Assembly (NCBI GenBank): GCA_963702935.1 | Contig: OY969772.1 | Coordinates: forward strand, 4,092,001 to 4,156,000 | Reading direction: 5' to 3' | Source: DAOTWA01 sp963702935 | GTDB taxonomy: Bacteria > Chloroflexota > Anaerolineae > Anaerolineales > Anaerolineaceae | Length of the DNA stretch: 64,000 nucleotides | Shown: in pieces, positions 1 to 10,993 of the stretch | Position numbering within the stretch: position 1 is the stretch's first letter | Layout of the letters: the number at the start of each line of letters is the position of its first letter | Translations under genes and position numbers: made by a program | The notes under the pieces: generated by a model | Seen by the model: the letters and a program-made list of their open reading frames with translations, nothing else | What the model was told of the DNA's origin: nothing | Database searches by the model: none

Positions 1-531
1 GCCGAAAAGGGCGTCCACCGCCTGGTACGCTTATCGCCCTTCGACGCCGCCCACCGGCGGCACACCTCTTTCGCGCTGGTCGAGGTGCTCCCGGAAGTGG
101 ACAACAGCGACGCGGAGATCACCATCAACCCGGAGGATATCCGCATCGACGTCTTCCGCTCCTCCGGCGCCGGCGGCCAGAACGTGCAGAAGAACGCCAC
201 CGCCGTGCGCATCACCTACCTGCCCACCGGCATGGTGGTCACCTGCCAGAACGAGCGCTCGCAGATGCAGAACCGCGAGAACGCCATGCGCGTGCTGCGC
301 GCCAGGCTGCTGGACATAAAGCGCCAGGAGCAAGAGAAACAGCTCGCCGAGCTGCGTGGGGAATACACCAAAGCCGAATGGGGCAGCCAGATCCGCTCTT
401 ACGTGCTGCACCCCTACCAGATGGTCAAGGACCACCGCACGGAATACGAAGTCGGCAACGCGCAGAGCGTGCTGGACGGGGAGATCGACGGCTTTATCGA
501 GGCCTATCTGCGCTCGCCTGAGAATAAATAA
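1..531 (+). CDS. prfB: Peptide chain release factor 2 (RF2), 3' part
   Basis: Class I release factor that terminates translation at UGA and UAA. The 5' end lies outside the window; reading frame 1 is open from the first base and 176 codons remain. The SPF tripeptide at bases 34-42 is the stop-codon recognition motif typical of RF2 (RF1 carries PxT), and the peptidyl-tRNA hydrolysis motif GGQ is encoded at 172-180 within SGAGGQNVQ. The C-terminal domain is complete to the TAA stop. Any programmed frameshift site in the 5' part cannot be assessed. Confidence 0.96.
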   Translation, partial: AEKGVHRLVRLSPFDAAHRRHTSFALVEVLPEVDNSDAEITINPEDIRIDVFRSSGAGGQNVQKNATAVRITYLPTGMVVTCQNERSQMQNRENAMRVLRARLLDIKRQEQEKQLAELRGEYTKAEWGSQIRSYVLHPYQMVKDHRTEYEVGNAQSVLDGEIDGFIEAYLRSPENK

Positions 532-555
532 CATTCGTTCAGGGTGAGGGTTTCC

Positions 556-632
556 ACCACGAAGGGCACAAAGCACACCAAGAAATTGAAAAAAGCTTCA
601 AAAAACCTGGTGTCCTTTGTGTCCTTCGTGGT
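556..632. repeat. Long imperfect inverted repeat, dispersed intergenic element
   Basis: Arms at 556-580 and 608-632 (CCACGAAGG-CACAAAG type) pair with 23 of 25 positions matching around an A-rich loop. It lies between the convergent prfB and tex genes, so it may help transcription termination, but it lacks a clean T-tract. Related elements occur at 3803 and 59583. I recognise this style of repeat as common in intergenic DNA of environmental bacteria. Confidence 0.7.
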
Positions 633-651
633 TTAGAGCTTTCGCCTGGTT

Positions 652-2781
<2,130 letters not shown>

Positions 2782-2805
2782 AAAAAGAAATACCTGTAGA
2801 AAGAG

Positions 2806-3774
2806 TTAATCCAGGATGCGGGCCAGCTCGATCATCTTCGGGTCCAGCACTTTTTTGTTGGCGACGACTTCGGTCAGTGGAGTGGGCAGGATCTCGCTCT
2901 TTTGCAGGCCCACCAGCATTCCATACTCGCCGCGTTCCAGGCATTCAGTCGCCGCGGCGCCCAGCCGGCTGGCGAGGATGCGGTCGAAGGCCCCCGGCTC
3001 GCCGCCACGCTGCACGTGGCCCAGCGTGGTAGACCTGAGCTCGAAGCCCAGGCGCTCGCGGTGCTCGGTGAAAAATTGGGACAGCGCCGCCGCATTATAC
3101 TTCGCCCCTTCGGCCACCACGATCAAGGCGTGGGCCTTGCCCTTCTCGTAGGAAGAGCGCAGCATCACCGCCACGTCTTCCGGATCGATATCCACTTCCG
3201 GGATGATCACCATTTCGGCCCCGCCGGCGATGCCGGACATCAGCGCCAGGTAGCCGCAATTCCGTCCCATCACTTCGATCATGAACGCTCGTTGGTGGGA
3301 AGAAGCCGTGATCTTCAAGCGATCGATGGCTTCGAGCGCGATGTTCAGAGCCGTATCAACGCCAATGGTAATCTCCGAGCCATACAGATCGTTATCGATC
3401 GTGGAGGCTATCCCCACCACGGGGTAATCCAGCTTAGAAAGCGCGCAGGCCCCGGTTTGCGAGCCATTCCCGCCGATCACCACCAGGGCGTCGATTCCAA
3501 ACTGGTTGAGGGTGCGAATAGCTTTGATCTGGCCCTCTTCCGTTTTGAACTCGGAACACCGGGCGCTACCCAGGATCGTTCCACCACGCTGTATGATGCC
3601 GCCCACGTCACGCGGTCCAAGCGGGGAAATGCTGCCTGCGATCAGCCCGGAGTAGCCCTGGCGTACGCCATAGACCTCCCAACCCTTGATCACACCGGTA
3701 CGGACGACTGCGCGAATAGCCGCATTCATTCCCGGAGCGTCCCCACCACTCGTCAATACAGCAATCCTTTTCAT
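2806..3774 (-). CDS. pfkA: 6-phosphofructokinase (ATP-type PfkA family) with Asn103
   Basis: Phosphorylates fructose 6-phosphate to fructose 1,6-bisphosphate in glycolysis. At 322 residues it has the short bacterial PFK length and aligns without gaps to E. coli numbering in the active site. It keeps the N-terminal SGGDAPGMNAA loop, the catalytic TIDND motif with Asp127, MGRNCGYLA, and the fructose-phosphate site GHVQRGG. The nucleotide loop normally reads GGDGS; here it is GGNGS, so the Mg-ATP ligand Asp103 is Asn (codon AAT, complement of 3466-3468). Gly104, the marker of ATP rather than PPi use, is kept. Phosphoryl-donor preference is therefore less certain than the family assignment. Confidence 0.93.
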   Translation of the reverse strand: MKRIAVLTSGGDAPGMNAAIRAVVRTGVIKGWEVYGVRQGYSGLIAGSISPLGPRDVGGIIQRGGTILGSARCSEFKTEEGQIKAIRTLNQFGIDALVVIGGNGSQTGACALSKLDYPVVGIASTIDNDLYGSEITIGVDTALNIALEAIDRLKITASSHQRAFMIEVMGRNCGYLALMSGIAGGAEMVIIPEVDIDPEDVAVMLRSSYEKGKAHALIVVAEGAKYNAAALSQFFTEHRERLGFELRSTTLGHVQRGGEPGAFDRILASRLGAAATECLERGEYGMLVGLQKSEILPTPLTEVVANKKVLDPKMIELARILD

Positions 3775-3802
3775 GATGGAACTCCTTCAGAAAACTTTAT
3801 GA

Positions 3803-3820
3803 ACCGCAAAGATCGCTAAG
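3803..3820 (+). repeat. Half-copy of a dispersed repeat
   Basis: ACCGCAAAGATCGCTAAG differs by one base from the left arm of the inverted repeat at 59581-59598. Only one arm is present here, just upstream of pfkA, so this is a solo or decayed copy. Confidence 0.5.
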
Positions 3821-3900
3821 AATCGAATGATTTCATGCAGGGTATTCCCTGATAATTCTATCATCTAATGCCGGTTCAAGTGATTAATGCGGACGCAAAA

Positions 3901-3929
3901 TTGACTCCGGGCAGGGATATTAGTAGAAT
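3901..3929 (+). promoter_or_regulatory. Sigma-70-type promoter for the Ldh2-family gene
   Basis: TTGACT (3901-3906), a 17-bp spacer and TAGAAT (3924-3929) lie 34 bp before the start codon at 3964. A strong Shine-Dalgarno AGGAGGA follows at about 3949-3956. Confidence 0.65.
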
Positions 3930-3963
3930 CACTTAATCGCTTATCAGCAGGAGGAAGGATTAA

Positions 3964-5067
3964 ATGGGCCAAACCTATTCTATACCCGTAGACACCTTGC
4001 ACCAGTTCATGATCGACGTTTTCGAGAAATCCGGAGTTCCCCCGGAAGACGCTAAAGTCTGCGCCGATGTTCTGATCGCCTCGGATTTGCGCGGCATCAA
4101 ATCGCACGGCGTCCAGCGCCTGAAGATGTACGTCGACCGCATCAAGCTTGGAGTTCAAAAGCCGGTCACCCGTTTCGAAATCGTCCGCGAAGGTCCCGCC
4201 ACGGCCGTCGTGGATGGCAACCACGGCATGGGCCACGTCATCGGCGTGCGGGCAATGAAGCTGGCCATCGAAAAGGCCAAGACCTACGGCATGGGCTCGG
4301 TGGCCGTGCGCAACTCCACTCATTTCGGCATCGACGGTTATTACGTGCGTATGGCCATCGAGGCGGGCATGATCGGGATGAGCTTCACCAACGCCCGCCC
4401 TACCATTGCCCCCACTTTTGGCGTGCAGCCGTTGCTCGGCACCAACCCAATCGCATTCGGCGCGCCGACCGACGAGGAATGCCCGTTCCTCTTCGATGCC
4501 GCCACCTCCATCGCCCAGCGCGGCAAGATCGAAGTGCTCGCCCGGGAGGATGAAGCCGTTCCGGAGGGATGGGTCATCGACCAGGAGGGCAATTTTGCCA
4601 CAGACAGCCATAAAATCCTCGCCGGGTTCTCCAAGGATGAAGCTGCTCTGCTTCCCATCGGCGGCGCCGGCGAGCTTTTGGGTGGACATAAAGGCTACGG
4701 CCTGGCTACCATCGTGGAGATCCTGTCCGCTTCTTTACAGACGGGCGCTTTCCTGCACGGGTTAACCGGATTCGACAGCCAGGGCAATCGCCAGCCGTTC
4801 CGGGTGGGCCACTTTTTCATGGCCATCAACATCGAGAGCTTCGTCTCCCTGGGCCAGTTCAAGACGAACACCGGCGACATTCTGCGGGAGTTGCGCAATT
4901 CTCGCAAGGCTCCCGGGCAGACCAGGATTTATACGGCCGGCGAAAAAGAGTTCGAAAAGGAAAAATATATTCGCGAGCACGGCGTGCCGATCATCCCCGA
5001 CCTGCAACGCGATCTGAAGGCTCTCCAGACCGAATTCGGGCTTACCCAATACCAATTCCCGTTTTAG
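3964..5067 (+). CDS. Malate/L-lactate/ureidoglycolate dehydrogenase (Ldh2 family)
   Basis: NAD(P)-dependent 2-hydroxyacid dehydrogenase of the Ldh2/MdhG family, which has its own fold unrelated to classical lactate dehydrogenases. The length (367 residues) is typical. Family landmarks are SHGVQRL near residue 44, VDGNHGMGHVIG, the conserved VRNSTHFG with its catalytic His, and PLLGTNPIAFG. The ATG follows a good Shine-Dalgarno and a consensus promoter, and the gene appears monocistronic. Members oxidise malate, L-lactate, sulfolactate or ureidoglycolate; the sequence alone does not decide the substrate. Confidence 0.9.
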   Translation: MGQTYSIPVDTLHQFMIDVFEKSGVPPEDAKVCADVLIASDLRGIKSHGVQRLKMYVDRIKLGVQKPVTRFEIVREGPATAVVDGNHGMGHVIGVRAMKLAIEKAKTYGMGSVAVRNSTHFGIDGYYVRMAIEAGMIGMSFTNARPTIAPTFGVQPLLGTNPIAFGAPTDEECPFLFDAATSIAQRGKIEVLAREDEAVPEGWVIDQEGNFATDSHKILAGFSKDEAALLPIGGAGELLGGHKGYGLATIVEILSASLQTGAFLHGLTGFDSQGNRQPFRVGHFFMAINIESFVSLGQFKTNTGDILRELRNSRKAPGQTRIYTAGEKEFEKEKYIREHGVPIIPDLQRDLKALQTEFGLTQYQFPF

Positions 5068-5110
5068 AGCACAAGTAGCCTTAACCGAAAGACTGCTTTA
5101 TAATTCAAGT

Positions 5111-5142
5111 TCAGCGGAGCTGCTACATTCCGGCTCCGCTGA
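5111..5142. terminator. Perfect 10-bp stem-loop after the Ldh2-family gene
   Basis: TCAGCGGAGC (5111-5120) pairs perfectly with GCTCCGCTGA (5133-5142) across a 12-nt loop. There is no T-tract, so intrinsic termination is uncertain; it may act as a 3' end barrier or be part of the leader of the next gene. Confidence 0.45.
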
Positions 5143-5185
5143 GCTATACCAATACCACACGCAATTTTCTGATGAGGGTTTTCCA

Positions 5186-5905
5186 TTGCACATAAAAGGA
5201 TTAATTTTCAACTTCGATGGTCTCATTCTGGACACGGAAGTGCCAGAATACCAGGCCTGGAAGGAGATCTACCACAATTATCACGTTGACCTCCCCCTGT
5301 CCAAATGGGTGGATTGTATCGGTGCATCTTATGATGCCTTTGACCCCATTCAATACCTGGAGAGTCTGTTAGGGACTCCACTTGAAAGCAAGTCAATGGT
5401 TCTCACGCTCCAAAGGAAGATCGCCGACGACCTGATCGCTCGCCAACCCGTCTTGCCGGGGGTGAAAGCCTACCTCAGGGATACCGCAAAATCGGGGCTG
5501 AAGGTAGGGCTGGCTTCCAGCTCTTCTCATCTGTGGGCCAATTCGCACCTCATCCGGCTTGGGCTGTACCCCTATTTCGACGTGACTTGCTGCAAAGACG
5601 ACGTGGAGAAGGTCAAGCCGGAGCCCGATCTATATCGAGCTGCCCTTCAAAAGATGGGCCTCGAGCCGGGAGAAGCCATCGCTTTTGAAGACTCGCTGAA
5701 CGGCATCAAAGCCGCGAAATTGGCCGGCCTGACCTGCGTGGCAGTTCCTAACCCCATGACCCAGGGCCTGGATCTCGGCCAGGCCGATTACCTGTTCCAT
5801 TCGTTGGAAGAAGTGCCGCTCTCCAATCTGCTCCATCGGGTCGAGCAGAATTCGAGCCAGCCGGCGGTAGACGAGGGGAAGGTCTTATGCCCATCCGAGC
5901 CGTGA
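5186..5905 (+). CDS. HAD-superfamily hydrolase-like protein lacking the nucleophile Asp
   Basis: A 239-residue beta-phosphoglucomutase-like HAD subfamily IA protein. The TTG start at 5186 gives the motif-I strand at the usual position. Motif I reads IFNFDGLILDTE: the first Asp of DxD, the phospho-enzyme nucleophile, is Asn9 (codon AAC at 5210), while the acid/base Asp11 is retained. Motif II (GLASSSS), the motif III Lys (KVKPEPDLY) and motif IV (AFEDSLNGIKAA) are intact. It overlaps the next HAD gene by 19 bp and is surely co-translated with it. It is either catalytically weak or inactive, or a sequencing substitution (G to A). Confidence 0.85.
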   Translation: MHIKGLIFNFDGLILDTEVPEYQAWKEIYHNYHVDLPLSKWVDCIGASYDAFDPIQYLESLLGTPLESKSMVLTLQRKIADDLIARQPVLPGVKAYLRDTAKSGLKVGLASSSSHLWANSHLIRLGLYPYFDVTCCKDDVEKVKPEPDLYRAALQKMGLEPGEAIAFEDSLNGIKAAKLAGLTCVAVPNPMTQGLDLGQADYLFHSLEEVPLSNLLHRVEQNSSQPAVDEGKVLCPSEP

Positions 5906-6498
5906 TCTTCGATTTTGGGGGCGTCCTGGTCAGGTCGGAAAACCTGGACGGCCGGCAGAAATGGGAAAGCCGCCTGGGCTTGCCGCCCGGCGAGCTGGCC
6001 CGGCTGGTCTTCAACTCCGAGACGGCCAGGCTGGCCACCCTCGGGAAGCTTACGGAAGGGCGCATCTGGCAAGAGCTTGGAAAACAGTTCCAGCTTGGGC
6101 CAGGCGCACTGCAAGAGCTTCAAGAGGACTTCTGGAGCGGCGACCGCCTGGACGGTGAGCTGGTTGAATTTCTCAAATGCCTGCGTCCGGCCTATAAAAC
6201 TGCCATTCTGAGTAATGCCTGGCCGGGAGCCCGCCGCACCTTCGAGGAGAAATTCGGCCTGGGAAGTGCCGTCGATCGCATGATCATCTCCGCCGAAGAG
6301 GGCCTGGCCAAGCCAGACACCGAGATTTACCGGCGCGCCTGCCGGCAGTTGGACATTCAGCCCGCCGAGGCTGCCTTCGTGGACGATTTCGCGGAGAATA
6401 TCCGGGGGGCGCTGGCGCTGGGCATGCAGGCCATCCACTTCGAGGGAACTACCCAGGTGCTGAGCTCATTGCGCGGTTTATTATCAACCCCTTGTTGA
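5887..6498 (+). CDS. HAD-superfamily hydrolase (subfamily IA)
   Basis: A 203-residue HAD phosphatase-like enzyme with a complete catalytic set: motif I VIFDFGGVLV (nucleophile and acid/base Asp), motif II ILSNAW, motif III Lys in GLAKPDTEIY, and motif IV FVDDFAENIRGA. It resembles the YihX-like group of small-molecule phosphatases. It begins inside the preceding HAD gene, overlapping by 19 bp in another frame, so the two form a pair of one intact and one nucleophile-less HAD protein. The substrate is unknown. Confidence 0.87.
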   Translation: MPIRAVIFDFGGVLVRSENLDGRQKWESRLGLPPGELARLVFNSETARLATLGKLTEGRIWQELGKQFQLGPGALQELQEDFWSGDRLDGELVEFLKCLRPAYKTAILSNAWPGARRTFEEKFGLGSAVDRMIISAEEGLAKPDTEIYRRACRQLDIQPAEAAFVDDFAENIRGALALGMQAIHFEGTTQVLSSLRGLLSTPC

Positions 6499-6516
6499 CA
6501 AAGCCAACGAGGGGTT
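6486..6516 (+). terminator. Stem-loop terminator after the HAD pair
   Basis: AACCCCTTGTTG (6486-6497) pairs with CAACGAGGGGTT (6505-6516), 11 of 12 positions, overlapping the stop codon. No strong T-tract follows. It separates the HAD pair from the relA transcript. Confidence 0.5.
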
Positions 6517-6660
6517 GCAGGATAATTTAACGATTTTATGACGAATATTAATCGCAATGCTTACTATTCGCTGTTATGATTAATAACGTTAGATAGCTTT
6601 ATAGGCCGAGCCCGTTTCAGCCAGATCCTTTTTGCGCCCTCCCCGTCAAAGCAGGCTTGT

Positions 6661-8908
6661 ATGAAAATCGAAAACTTATTGGAAAACTTGCCAGAAAATT
6701 ATACCGTGATGGATCGAGAGCTGATCATCCGGGCTTATCACTTTGCGGAACAGGCGCATACCGGACAAAAACGGGCCTCCGGCGAGCCTTATATTACCCA
6801 CTGCCTGGCCGTGGCGGCCATTCTGGCCGAGCTGCGCGTGCCTCCGGCCGTGGTGATGGCCGGCCTGCTGCACGATACCGTGGAAGACACGCCGGTGACC
6901 TTGAGCGACATCCGCAAAGAGTTCGGCGAGGAGGTAGCGCGCCTGGTGGACGGCGTCACCAAGCTGACCAACCTGCCGCGCGTCTCGCGCGGCGACCAGC
7001 ACGCCGGAGAGGAGCTGGAAGACGAGCCCGCCGGGCCCGACGGAGCGCCGCCCAGCCGGGGCGGGATGCCGGTTCAGACCGCCGTGGAAGCCAGCCAGCG
7101 CTCCCGCAAGAAGGATCTGACTTCAGAGACGCTCCGCAAGACTTTCCTGGCGATGAACGAAGACGTGCGCGTGGTTCTCATCAAGCTCGCCGACCGCCTT
7201 CACAATATGCGTACCCTGGGCTACATGCCCGAGACCAAGCGGCGCCGCATCGCCCAGGAAACCCTGGAGATCTTCGCTCCCCTGGCAAACCGCCTGGGAA
7301 TCTGGCAGATCAAGTGGGAGCTGGAAGATCTGGCCTTCCGCTACGTCAACCCGGAGAAATACAAGGAGATCGCCGAAAACCTGGCAGAGCGCCGCGCCGA
7401 CCGCGAGAAACAGATCCAGGCCATCATCACGGGCTTGCAGACCATTCTAAGCCAGGCCGGCATCAAGGCCGAGATTTCGGGGCGCCCCAAGCACATCTAT
7501 TCCATCTATCGAAAAATGGTAGATAAGGGCAAGCCCTTCGAGCTGGTACGCGACCTGCGCGGCCTGCGCCTGATCGTGGCCGACGTCCCTGCCTGTTACG
7601 GGGCCTTGGGCGTCATCCACACCCACTGGCGGCCCATCCCGCACGAGTTCGACGATTACATCGCCGCCCCCAAGGATAATTTTTACCAGTCGCTCCACAC
7701 CGCCGTCACCTACGACGACGGCAAGCCCCTGGAAGTGCAGATCCGCACGGCGGATATGCACGAGAAAGCCGAGTACGGCATCGCTGCCCATTGGCGCTAT
7801 AAGGAAGGTGGCAAGCGGGACGAGGATTACGAACAGCGCGTCACCTGGCTGAGACGTCTGATGGACTGGCGCCAGGACGTGGAGGACGCTCAAGAATTCG
7901 TTGACGGGATGAAGACGGACGTCTTCCAGGATCGCGTCTACGTGTTTACGCCCCGTGGAGACATCATCGACCTGCCTTCCGGCTCGACGCCCATCGACTT
8001 CGCTTACCACTTGCACACCGAGATCGGCCACCGCTGCCGGGGAGCCAAGGTGAACGGCAAGCTAGTGACCCTGGATTACAGCCTCAAGACCGGCGATCAG
8101 GTGGAGATTCTCACCGCCAAGCAAGGCGGGCCAAGCCGGGACTGGATCAATTCCAGTCTGGGTCTGGTAAAGACCCAGCGCGCGCGCGCCAAGATCAGGC
8201 AATGGTTCAAGCATGAAGACCGTGAGCAGAATCTTACCCAGGGCAAACTCCTGTTGGAGCGCGAGTTCCGCCGTCTGGGTCTCACCGATGTGGATCTGGA
8301 GAAGCTGGCGCGCGAGTTCGAATACCGCACCATAGACGATCTTTACGTCGGGATGGGCTGCGGCGACGTCTCTATCGGGCGGGTCATCAACAAGCTCTCC
8401 GACACGGATAAAGAGAAGATCGACGCGCTGCTCGCTACCCGGCCTTCCAGCGACGGCAAGAGCAAGTCAGACACCGTGACCGTGGTCGGCCTGAAAGGCA
8501 TCCTGGCCACCTTTGCGCGCTGCTGCAACCCGGCGCCCGGCGACGAGATCGTGGGCTACATTACCCGGGGGCGCGGCGCGACCATCCATCGCCAGGATTG
8601 CCCTAATATCCTGCGCATCGAGGAGCACGAGCGCCTGGTGAGGGTCTCCTGGGGAGAGCCTCAAACCACTTATCCGGTGCCCGTGCAGATCAAGGCCTAC
8701 GATCGCCAGGGGTTGATGTCTGATATCTCCAATATCCTGACGAACGAGAACATTCAATCTGCTTGACGTGGGCATTAAAGTCAATCATAATTTGGCAGCC
8801 ATTAATCTCGTCGTAGAAATAGGCGACATCTCTCAGCTCAGCCGCGTGCTGACGCGCATCGAGAATTTGCCCAACATCATGGAAGCTCACCGCATGAAAC
8901 CTGGTTAA
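6661..8908 (+). CDS. relA: RelA/SpoT-family (p)ppGpp synthetase/hydrolase, frameshifted near the 3' end
   Basis: Stringent-response enzyme that makes and degrades (p)ppGpp. Residues 1-200 form the HD hydrolase domain with His47, HD71-72 and the ED pair at 75-76. It carries a Gly/Pro/Glu-rich insertion at about residues 108-150. The synthetase domain follows (YSIYRKM, DLRGLRLIV, LEVQIRT), then TGS (VYVFTPRGDIIDLPSGST) and the conserved helical/zinc-finger region (FARCCNPAPGDEIVGY). The first frame stops at 8766 just inside the ACT domain; the remaining ACT residues (LDVGIKVNHNLAAINLVVEI) continue in the +1 frame to TAA at 8906-8908. One extra C at about 8755 explains this, giving about 748 residues when corrected. 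Both active sites look intact, so it is probably bifunctional. Confidence 0.93.
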
Positions 8909-8985
8909 CTGGTGATATAATTTCGCTCCGCTATGAAGTTCGGCGAGAAGGCAGTGATATCCTATTTTGTTACGGGAGATAATCC

Positions 8986-10227
8986 TTGACGGGCTTGCTT
9001 TCTGTCCGTGAAGCCAACCAGCTTCTCTTGTCCCATTTTTCACCGGTTAAGACAACCAGGGTGCCCCTGGATAAAGCCTTGGGGCGTGTCCTCAGCGCGG
9101 ACATTTCTGCCCCGCTCGATCTGCCGCCGTTCTCAAACTCCAGCATGGATGGATTCGCGGTACGGGTTGCGGATATCACGACGGCCTCAGCGCAGCACCC
9201 CATCACCCTGGAAGTCGTTGCCGACATCCCCGCCGGCGCCCACCCGGAGATCTATCTCCGTCCCGGCCAGGCAGCCCGCATCATGACCGGGGCTTTCGTG
9301 CCGGAGGGGGCCGAGGCCGTCGTCCCCGTCGAAGATACCGATGCGCTCCAGGATGCGGAGACCGGTCCCCTGCGGAATACTGTCGCCATCCTTCGACCGG
9401 TGCAGGCAGGTGATTACATCAGACCTCGCGGGCAGGACCTGCAAAAAGGCCAGGCCATCCTTGCCGCCGGCCATCGCTTGCGGCCCCAGGACGTGGGCAT
9501 GTTAGCCACGGCGGGTGTGACCCAGGTGCCGGTGTATGCCACGCCTCGTCTGGCGCTATTTTCAACGGGTGACGAGCTGGTCTCTCCGGACGAATCCTTA
9601 TCCCCCGGCAAAATACGCGATGCCAACACCTATTCCCTCGCGGCCTTGACGGTTAAATATGGCGGCGAGCCGCTTTCCCTGGGGGTCGCAAAAGACGAAA
9701 TCAATGCGATCAAGCGCTTGTTGGATAGCGCGGTGGATAACCAGGTTGATTTGATCATTTCTTCCGCCGGTGTCAGCGTCGGCGCTTATGATCTCGTGCG
9801 CGACGTGGTCAAAGAACAGGGGCGGATCGAGTTTTGGCGCGTCAATATGCGTCCGGGCAAGCCCATCTCGTTCGGTTACTACCGGGACATTCCTTTTATT
9901 GGGCTGCCCGGCAACCCGGTATCTACGTTCGTATGCTTCGAGGTATTCGTCCACCCGATTCTCGCCCGCTTAGCCGGGGTGCCCGGCGTCCAAAGGCGCT
10001 CGGTGACCGCTATTCTGGAGGAGGACATCGAATCGGATGGCCGGGAAAGTTATCTCAGGGGCATCCTCCAATTCGGCGAAAAGAAGAATACCGCCCGGCT
10101 GACGGGACACCAGGGATCGGGAAATCTTTTCTCTTTGGTGCAGGCAAACGCTTTACTTGTAATCCCTTCTGGTGTAAAATCGCTCCCTGCCGGGAGTGAG
10201 GTAGAATCCTGGATTTTGGATGAATAG
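8986..10227 (+). CDS. moeA: Molybdopterin molybdenumtransferase
   Basis: MoeA inserts molybdate into adenylylated molybdopterin in the last step of molybdenum cofactor synthesis. The 413 residues cover the four-domain architecture: N-terminal SVREANQLLL and the conserved NSSMDGFAV loop, then IMTGAFVPEGAEAVV, the MogA-like domain with FSTGDELV and SSAGVSVGAYD, MRPGKPISFG and GLPGNPVS. The TTG start at 8986 follows a GGGAGA Shine-Dalgarno. No other cofactor genes lie beside it, and I see no molybdenum-cofactor riboswitch in the short upstream gap. Confidence 0.94.
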   Translation: MTGLLSVREANQLLLSHFSPVKTTRVPLDKALGRVLSADISAPLDLPPFSNSSMDGFAVRVADITTASAQHPITLEVVADIPAGAHPEIYLRPGQAARIMTGAFVPEGAEAVVPVEDTDALQDAETGPLRNTVAILRPVQAGDYIRPRGQDLQKGQAILAAGHRLRPQDVGMLATAGVTQVPVYATPRLALFSTGDELVSPDESLSPGKIRDANTYSLAALTVKYGGEPLSLGVAKDEINAIKRLLDSAVDNQVDLIISSAGVSVGAYDLVRDVVKEQGRIEFWRVNMRPGKPISFGYYRDIPFIGLPGNPVSTFVCFEVFVHPILARLAGVPGVQRRSVTAILEEDIESDGRESYLRGILQFGEKKNTARLTGHQGSGNLFSLVQANALLVIPSGVKSLPAGSEVESWILDE

Positions 10228-10235
10228 GGGCATTA

Positions 10236-10694
10236 ATGGTGGCGAATAATAAGCTCAGAATCGCTTCAATCGTTTTGGCCGTGATCGGTTTGGTCGATGC
10301 GGCGTATTTAACCGGAATAAAGCTCACCCACAGTGAAGCGGCCTGTATTCAAGGCTTGGGCGATTGCCAGACGGTCAATACGAGCCGGTATTCGGAGTTT
10401 CAGGGCATTCCGGTGGCTCTGTTAGGTGCGCTTACCTATCTTGCCATCCTGTTCGTGTTGTACCTTGAAAGCAAAAGTGATTTTGCGAATGAGAACGGAA
10501 GCTTGATAGTCTTTGGAATTGGGCTAACCGGAACTCTATTTTCAGCATATCTGACCTATCTTGAGCTTGCAGTGATCCACGCAATCTGTCCATTTTGCGT
10601 CTTATCAGCAATATGTATGCTGACCATTTTTATATTGTCTATAGTACGGTTGAAAACAAGCCATAGTCTATTAAACTCTCAAGCAGGAGGATAA
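10236..10694 (+). CDS. Vitamin K epoxide reductase (VKOR) family membrane protein
   Basis: A 152-residue polytopic membrane protein with four predicted helices. Bacterial VKORs reoxidise periplasmic or extracytoplasmic disulfide-forming partners and pass electrons to quinone. The loop cysteines Cys37 and Cys44 (GLGDCQTVNTS), the conserved Ser53 and the quinone-proximal CPFC pair (Cys118, Cys121) are all present. No thioredoxin domain is fused, so the partner must be encoded elsewhere. It starts 8 bp after moeA and its stop is followed within 2 bp by the next ATG. Confidence 0.9.
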   Translation: MVANNKLRIASIVLAVIGLVDAAYLTGIKLTHSEAACIQGLGDCQTVNTSRYSEFQGIPVALLGALTYLAILFVLYLESKSDFANENGSLIVFGIGLTGTLFSAYLTYLELAVIHAICPFCVLSAICMLTIFILSIVRLKTSHSLLNSQAGG

Positions 10695-10696
10695 CC

Positions 10697-10933
10697 ATGG
10701 CCAGAATTCGTTGTCATTACCTCGATTGTGTTTTCATTGATGATGGTTATTGTAGTGCGGCAGCGATTGAGGTCGATCCGGACGCCGGTTGTATGACCTT
10801 TTCTCCATCCTCAGATACCTCTTCCGCGGACGAGTGGGAAGAAGAAGAGGAAATGGAAGAATGGGAGGACGTTGAAGGCGAAGAGGAAGAAGATGATGAG
10901 TTATGGACGGACGACGAAGACGAAGAGTATTGA
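10697..10933 (+). CDS. Small Cys-containing protein (DUF1540-like) with very acidic tail
   Basis: A 78-residue protein. The N-terminal 35 residues hold Cys6, Cys11, Cys19 and Cys32 with the spacing and IEV context of DUF1540-like, probably metal-binding, modules. Residues 46-78 are almost only Glu, Asp and Trp (for example EEEEEMEEWEDVEG), giving an extremely acidic disordered tail. The Shine-Dalgarno AGGAGG lies inside the end of the VKOR gene, so translation of the two is coupled. Function unknown; linkage to VKOR suggests a thiol or metal role, which is inference only. Confidence 0.75.
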   Translation: MARIRCHYLDCVFIDDGYCSAAAIEVDPDAGCMTFSPSSDTSSADEWEEEEEMEEWEDVEGEEEEDDELWTDDEDEEY

Positions 10934-10993
10934 TCCCTCCCCTTCACCCGTCTAGGCTGCATTTCCGAAATCGAGAAATCAGGCGGCAGAACC

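Noticed and set aside
5099..5104. TATAAT as a promoter for the first HAD gene
   Set aside because: No -35 box at suitable distance, and the 10-bp stem-loop at 5111-5142 lies directly downstream.
8740..8775. Programmed frameshifting as an explanation for the relA and other breaks
   Set aside because: No X-XXY-YYZ slippery sequence or nearby structure is seen at the breaks, and they hit unrelated genes.
8909..8985. Molybdenum-cofactor riboswitch before moeA
   Set aside because: The gap is only 77 bp and shows no matching structure.
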